From the NCBI GenBank assembly GCA_022709775.1, contig JAKLIE010000023.1:1-10609 (forward strand): a stretch of DNA of 10,609 nt. The letters run 5' to 3'. Shown here in pieces: positions 6,735-10,609 of this stretch (positions within the stretch are counted from its first letter, which is position 1; every line of letters begins with the position of its first letter). The DNA comes from Pseudomonadota bacterium. Its GTDB lineage: Bacteria; Pseudomonadota; Gammaproteobacteria; Burkholderiales; Casimicrobiaceae. The position numbers were made by a program, and so were the translations under genes. The notes beneath the pieces are model-generated. The model did not search any database. It was not told the origin of the DNA and was given only the letters and a program-made list of their open reading frames with translations.

Positions 6735-7379
6735 ATGCCCGGCCCGCTCAACCCCACGCGCAAGAAGCACCGTTTCGGCAAGGCGTGGATGCACGACCAC
6801 GTCAACGACCCGTACGTGCAGGAAGCGCAGCGGCGCGGCTACCGGTCGCGCGCGGCCTTCAAGCTGCTCGAGCTGGACGAGCGCGACAAGCTGCTCCGGC
6901 CCGGCATCGTCGCGGTCGATCTGGGCTCGGCGCCGGGAAGCTGGTGCCAGGTGCTGCGTGAGCGGCTGGGACCGAAGGCGACGATCGTCGCGACCGACGC
7001 GCTGCCGATGCATCCGGTCGCCGGCGTCGCGTTCGTGCAGGCCGACTTCGCGACCGACGAGGGGCTCGCGGCCGTCGAAGCCGCGCTCGGCGGGAAGTCC
7101 GTCGACCTTGTGGTCTCGGACATGGCCCCCAATCTGTCCGGCATCGACCCCGTCGACCAGGCGCGCAGCGTCGGCCTCGCGGACCTCGCCCTCGCGTTCG
7201 CGGGCGATCACCTGCAACCAGGCGGCGATTTTGCGGTCAAGGTGTTCCAGGGGGCGGGACTGGGCGAGTTCGAGAAGGCGATGCGCGAGCGGTTCGACAA
7301 GGTGTACGTGCGCAAGCCGAAGGCGAGCCGCGACCGGAGCCGGGAGGTCTTCCTGGTCGGGAAGGGCTTCTCGGGCTGA
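6735..7379 (+). CDS. rlmE: 23S rRNA 2'-O-methyltransferase RlmE (FtsJ/RrmJ)
   Basis: RlmE methylates the 2'-OH of U2552 (E. coli numbering) in the A loop of 23S rRNA, using S-adenosylmethionine, late in 50S assembly. The product is 214 residues, the usual length. The N-terminal part WMHDHVNDPYVQEAQRRGYR and RSRAAFKLLELDE is diagnostic. The SAM-binding motif is DLGSAPGSWCQV (62-73). The catalytic K-D-K-E tetrad is visible: K43 (RAAFKL), D129 (VSDMAPNLSG), K169 (FAVKVFQG) and E204 (SREVFLVG). The ATG at 6735 was chosen by family start; it has no Shine-Dalgarno sequence, as for yhbY. It is divergent from yhbY and followed 165 bases later by ftsH. The frame is stop-free far upstream, antisense to yhbY, but this stretch has no rlmE-family character. 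Confidence 0.96.
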   Translation: MPGPLNPTRKKHRFGKAWMHDHVNDPYVQEAQRRGYRSRAAFKLLELDERDKLLRPGIVAVDLGSAPGSWCQVLRERLGPKATIVATDALPMHPVAGVAFVQADFATDEGLAAVEAALGGKSVDLVVSDMAPNLSGIDPVDQARSVGLADLALAFAGDHLQPGGDFAVKVFQGAGLGEFEKAMRERFDKVYVRKPKASRDRSREVFLVGKGFSG

Positions 7380-7390
7380 CTTCCGGCCGC

Positions 7391-7421
7391 GGACAGGGCC
7401 GGCCGGCGGCCGGTCGTGTCC
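7391..7421 (+). terminator. Strong hairpin just after rlmE, possible terminator
   Basis: Eleven bases after the rlmE stop, arms 7391-7404 and 7408-7421 pair with one G-G mismatch and one G-U wobble around a 3-base loop (thirteen pairs in all). There is no T-run after it; the following bases are C/G-rich and include G7 at 7434-7440. It may be a poor intrinsic terminator, a 3' stability element, or a pause site before the ftsH promoter. Confidence 0.4.
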
Positions 7422-7445
7422 AACGGGCCCCGAGGGGGGGTAAGG

Positions 7446-7451
7446 TAAAAT
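7446..7451 (+). promoter_or_regulatory. Candidate -10 box of ftsH
   Basis: TAAAAT (five of six -10 consensus bases) lies in the only A/T-rich patch between rlmE and ftsH and is followed by TATTTTT at 7453-7459. A start near 7458 would give a leader of about 87 bases that begins at the hairpins at 7461-7505. No clear -35 is seen. This suggests ftsH has its own promoter even if rlmE readthrough contributes. Confidence 0.5.
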
Positions 7452-7460
7452 GTATTTTTC

Positions 7461-7505
7461 GCCCGAGGCGGACCGTCTCGGGCAGCCGCCCGGACTTCCG
7501 GGCGG
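7461..7505 (+). promoter_or_regulatory. Two tandem hairpins in the ftsH 5' leader
   Basis: Hairpin 1: GCCCGAG (7461-7467) pairs with CTCGGGC (7477-7483), and the inner bases extend the stem by three pairs (one G-U) to a GAC loop. Hairpin 2: CCGCCCGGA (7486-7494) pairs perfectly with TCCGGGCGG (7497-7505). They are two bases apart, start at the predicted 5' end of the mRNA and stop 27 bases before the Shine-Dalgarno sequence. Likely roles are 5' stabilisation or control of ftsH expression. No T-run follows, and no known riboswitch is recognised. Confidence 0.5.
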
Positions 7506-7532
7506 TACGGGGCGCCCCCGGGGTGCCGCGTC

Positions 7533-7538
7533 GAGGAG
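7533..7538 (+). promoter_or_regulatory. Ribosome binding site of ftsH
   Basis: GAGGAG lies 6 bases before GTG at 7545 and decides the start: this GTG begins the expected FtsH N-terminus [15 protein letters not shown]. Confidence 0.85.
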
Positions 7539-7544
7539 CGATAC

Positions 7545-9437
<1,893 letters not shown>

Positions 9438-9468
9438 CGCGAGGCCGCCGACTTCGACCGCAGCGGTC

Positions 9469-9500
9469 CGGCGCCGTGACGTTCCCGCGGCGCCGTGACG
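9469..9500 (+). repeat. 13-bp direct repeat between ftsH and the response regulator gene
   Basis: CGGCGCCGTGACG occurs at 9469-9481 and again, identical, at 9488-9500, start to start 19 bases (about two helical turns). It lies 32-85 bases after the ftsH stop and 54 bases before the regulator ATG, in a 116-base intergenic gap without a clear promoter or terminator. It could be a regulator binding site or a small duplication. Confidence 0.6.
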
Positions 9501-9553
9501 GCCTCCTCCCGGGCGCCGCCCCATCGCGCATCGCCACGACGTCGATCGCGATC

Positions 9554-10237
9554 ATGGGCGAACGAGCGATGCGGGCCCGCGTGCGCGTGCTGATCGTCGG
9601 CGGACACGCGCTCTCCCGCGCGGGCCTGCGGGCCCTCGTCGAGCGGGAACCCGGCCTCGAGTGCGTCGGCGACGTCGCGTCGGGAGCCGACGTTCCCGAC
9701 GGCGGCCCGCGCCCGGACGTGATCCTGCTGGACGTCGACGACGCGGCGGATTCGCGGGTCGACCTGCTTCGCCGCGCTCAGCGCATCGACGCGCAGGCCC
9801 GGTTGCTGGTCGTCGCCGGGCGCGACGTGCAGGACCTGGCCGGCCCGCTGGTGGTCGCCGGCGCGCGCGGCATCGTGACGAAGGACAAGCCCGCTTCGCA
9901 CCTCGTCGATGCGATCACGAAGGTCTGCGAGGGCGAACTCTGGATCGACCGCGCGACGACGGCGCGCCTCATCGCGGATTTCACCGCAGGACGGGCGCCG
10001 GAGGCGAGCGACCCCGAACGCGCTTCGATCGAATCGCTCACCCAACGCGAGCGCGACGTGATCGCGCTGCTCGCCACCGGCCTCAGCAACAAGTCGATCG
10101 CCCGCGAGCTCGGCATCAGCGACAACACCGTGCGTCATCATCTGACGTCGATCTTCGGGAAGGTCGGGGTGCCCGACCGGCTCTCGCTCGTCCTCACCGC
10201 GGTACGCCACAAGCCCGCGTTCCGGCGCCCGGCGTAG
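9554..10237 (+). CDS. NarL/FixJ-type (LuxR-family) response regulator with degenerate receiver
   Basis: Predicted DNA-binding regulator of 227 residues. The receiver (about 9-125) is recognisable from RVRVLIVGGHALSRAGLRAL, PDVILLDVD and AGARGIVTKD. D60 (phosphoacceptor position) and K110 are present, but the metal-binding acidic pair is G16-G17, the switch Thr/Ser position is A88, and the loop after D60 (normally MPG..G) reads DDAADSR. Normal phosphorylation is therefore doubtful. The LuxR-type helix-turn-helix (about 160-217) is intact: SLTQRERDVIALLATGLSNK, ARELGISDNTVRHHLTSIF. No histidine kinase is nearby. Start choice is uncertain: ATG 9554 or ATG 9569 (222 residues), neither with a good Shine-Dalgarno sequence. 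The frame is open back through ftsH in a different phase, but only the part from about 9569 looks like this family. Its target is unknown. Confidence 0.88.
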   Translation: MGERAMRARVRVLIVGGHALSRAGLRALVEREPGLECVGDVASGADVPDGGPRPDVILLDVDDAADSRVDLLRRAQRIDAQARLLVVAGRDVQDLAGPLVVAGARGIVTKDKPASHLVDAITKVCEGELWIDRATTARLIADFTAGRAPEASDPERASIESLTQRERDVIALLATGLSNKSIARELGISDNTVRHHLTSIFGKVGVPDRLSLVLTAVRHKPAFRRPA

Positions 10238-10299
10238 GCCGTTCGTCGGGCACTGCCGGCCGTTCGTCCGCGGCGCGCCCGCGCCGTCGGGGCGCACCG

Positions 10300-10318
10300 G
10301 CGCGACACGTTGTCGCGC
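10300..10318. promoter_or_regulatory. 8-bp inverted repeat downstream of the response regulator
   Basis: GCGCGACA and TGTCGCGC flank a 3-base spacer, 62 bases after the regulator stop. A competing pairing TTGT...ACAA (10310-10322) overlaps it. No T-run follows at once, so it is either a weak terminator stem or an operator-like dyad. Confidence 0.35.
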
Positions 10319-10555
10319 ACAACGCTGCGCGTGACAAAACGGCCGGTTTTCCTGGGCGAGATGTGCGGCGCGCCCCCCGCGTTCCCTCCGATGCCCGCTC
10401 GACGTAGCGCACTCATGCTCTTGGCATAGGCGACGCAGCGGGAGGACGCCCTCCCGGCGCCGCCTCCCGGCGGGCCGACGGCCCGTCGCGGGGAACCTTG
10501 TTTAGTCGGGAGACGCACGCTGGACAATCGGACGCCGAGAACGGCGGTAGCGCTC

Positions 10556-10609
10556 GTGATCGCCGCGAGGCTGGTCGCGTCGGTCTCGATGCTGGGGACG
10601 GGAGTTATA
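10556..10609 (+). CDS. Possible 5' end of a gene cut by the window edge
   Basis: From GTG 10556 the frame reads VIAARLVASVSMLGTGVI to the last base, a hydrophobic stretch like the start of a signal peptide or membrane helix. The frame is also open upstream (a charged stretch DNRTPRTAVAL) but without a start codon of the usual kind. There is no clear Shine-Dalgarno sequence. Eighteen codons are too few to identify anything. Confidence 0.2.
   Translation, partial: MIAARLVASVSMLGTGVI

Larger units (their letters stand above)
10238..10609. other. Intergenic region without a confident gene
   Basis: No open frame on either strand resembles a known family. The stretch holds a hairpin-like inverted repeat at 10300-10318, an AAAAC...GTTTT pair (10336-10350), a perfect 6-bp inverted repeat CGGGCC/GGCCCG with a GAC spacer (10471-10485), and a less GC-rich patch with TTGTTT (10498-10503) that could be a -35 box for a gene beginning at the right edge. 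No tRNA or known RNA is seen. Confidence 0.6.

Noticed and set aside
6560..6805. N-terminal extension of YhbY
   Set aside because: The frame is open but the added residues do not resemble the family, and the CRM domain starts at the ATG at 6559.
10415..10440. Possible sigma-54 promoter at the TTGGCATAGG stretch
   Set aside because: The -24-like TGGCA is present but no TGC element stands at the required spacing.
10138..10527. A 129-codon - strand frame near the right end
   Set aside because: No recognisable motif; it overlaps the end of the response regulator gene antisense and has a composition like the other shadows.

Overview
The window is very GC-rich chromosomal DNA whose gene order (carB, greA, then yhbY divergent from rlmE, then ftsH) and protein sequences point to a betaproteobacterium. 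The GreA, RlmE and FtsH sequences are of the betaproteobacterial kind. There are no tRNAs, rRNAs, CRISPR arrays, insertion sequences or phage genes. The window starts inside carB and ends just past a possible gene start.

Layout. (1) Positions 1-1495, + strand: the 3' third of carB, overlapped by 4 bases by complete greA. (2) Positions 1503-6559, - strand: read in the direction of transcription this is yhbY, an EamA-type transporter, a secreted M23 metallopeptidase, the C-terminal remnant of a LysR-type regulator, and a TolB-like/TPR protein that ends tail-to-tail with greA 7 bases apart. (3) Positions 6560-6734: a divergent promoter region between yhbY and rlmE. (4) Positions 6735-9437, + strand: rlmE and ftsH, separated by a 165-base leader with its own -10 box and several strong hairpins. 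(5) Positions 9554-10237, + strand: a NarL/LuxR-type response regulator with a degenerate receiver. (6) Positions 10238-10609: no confident gene, a few small inverted repeats, and perhaps the first codons of another gene.

The core genes concern carbamoyl-phosphate synthesis (carB), rescue of stalled transcription (greA), ribosome large-subunit maturation (yhbY, rlmE) and membrane protein quality control (ftsH). In many betaproteobacteria these lie close together and ftsH is followed by folP and glmM. Here about 4 kb of accessory genes lies between greA and yhbY, and a response regulator takes the place after ftsH.

The most unusual features are a YhbY enlarged to 321 residues by about 19 tandem basic, proline-rich heptapeptides; a response regulator lacking the acidic pair, the switch Thr/Ser and the loop residues needed for normal phosphorylation; a LysR fragment fused in frame just behind the stop codon of the M23 gene; and tandem hairpins in the ftsH leader. 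I see no clear multi-gene novel system. These are single-gene or local oddities.
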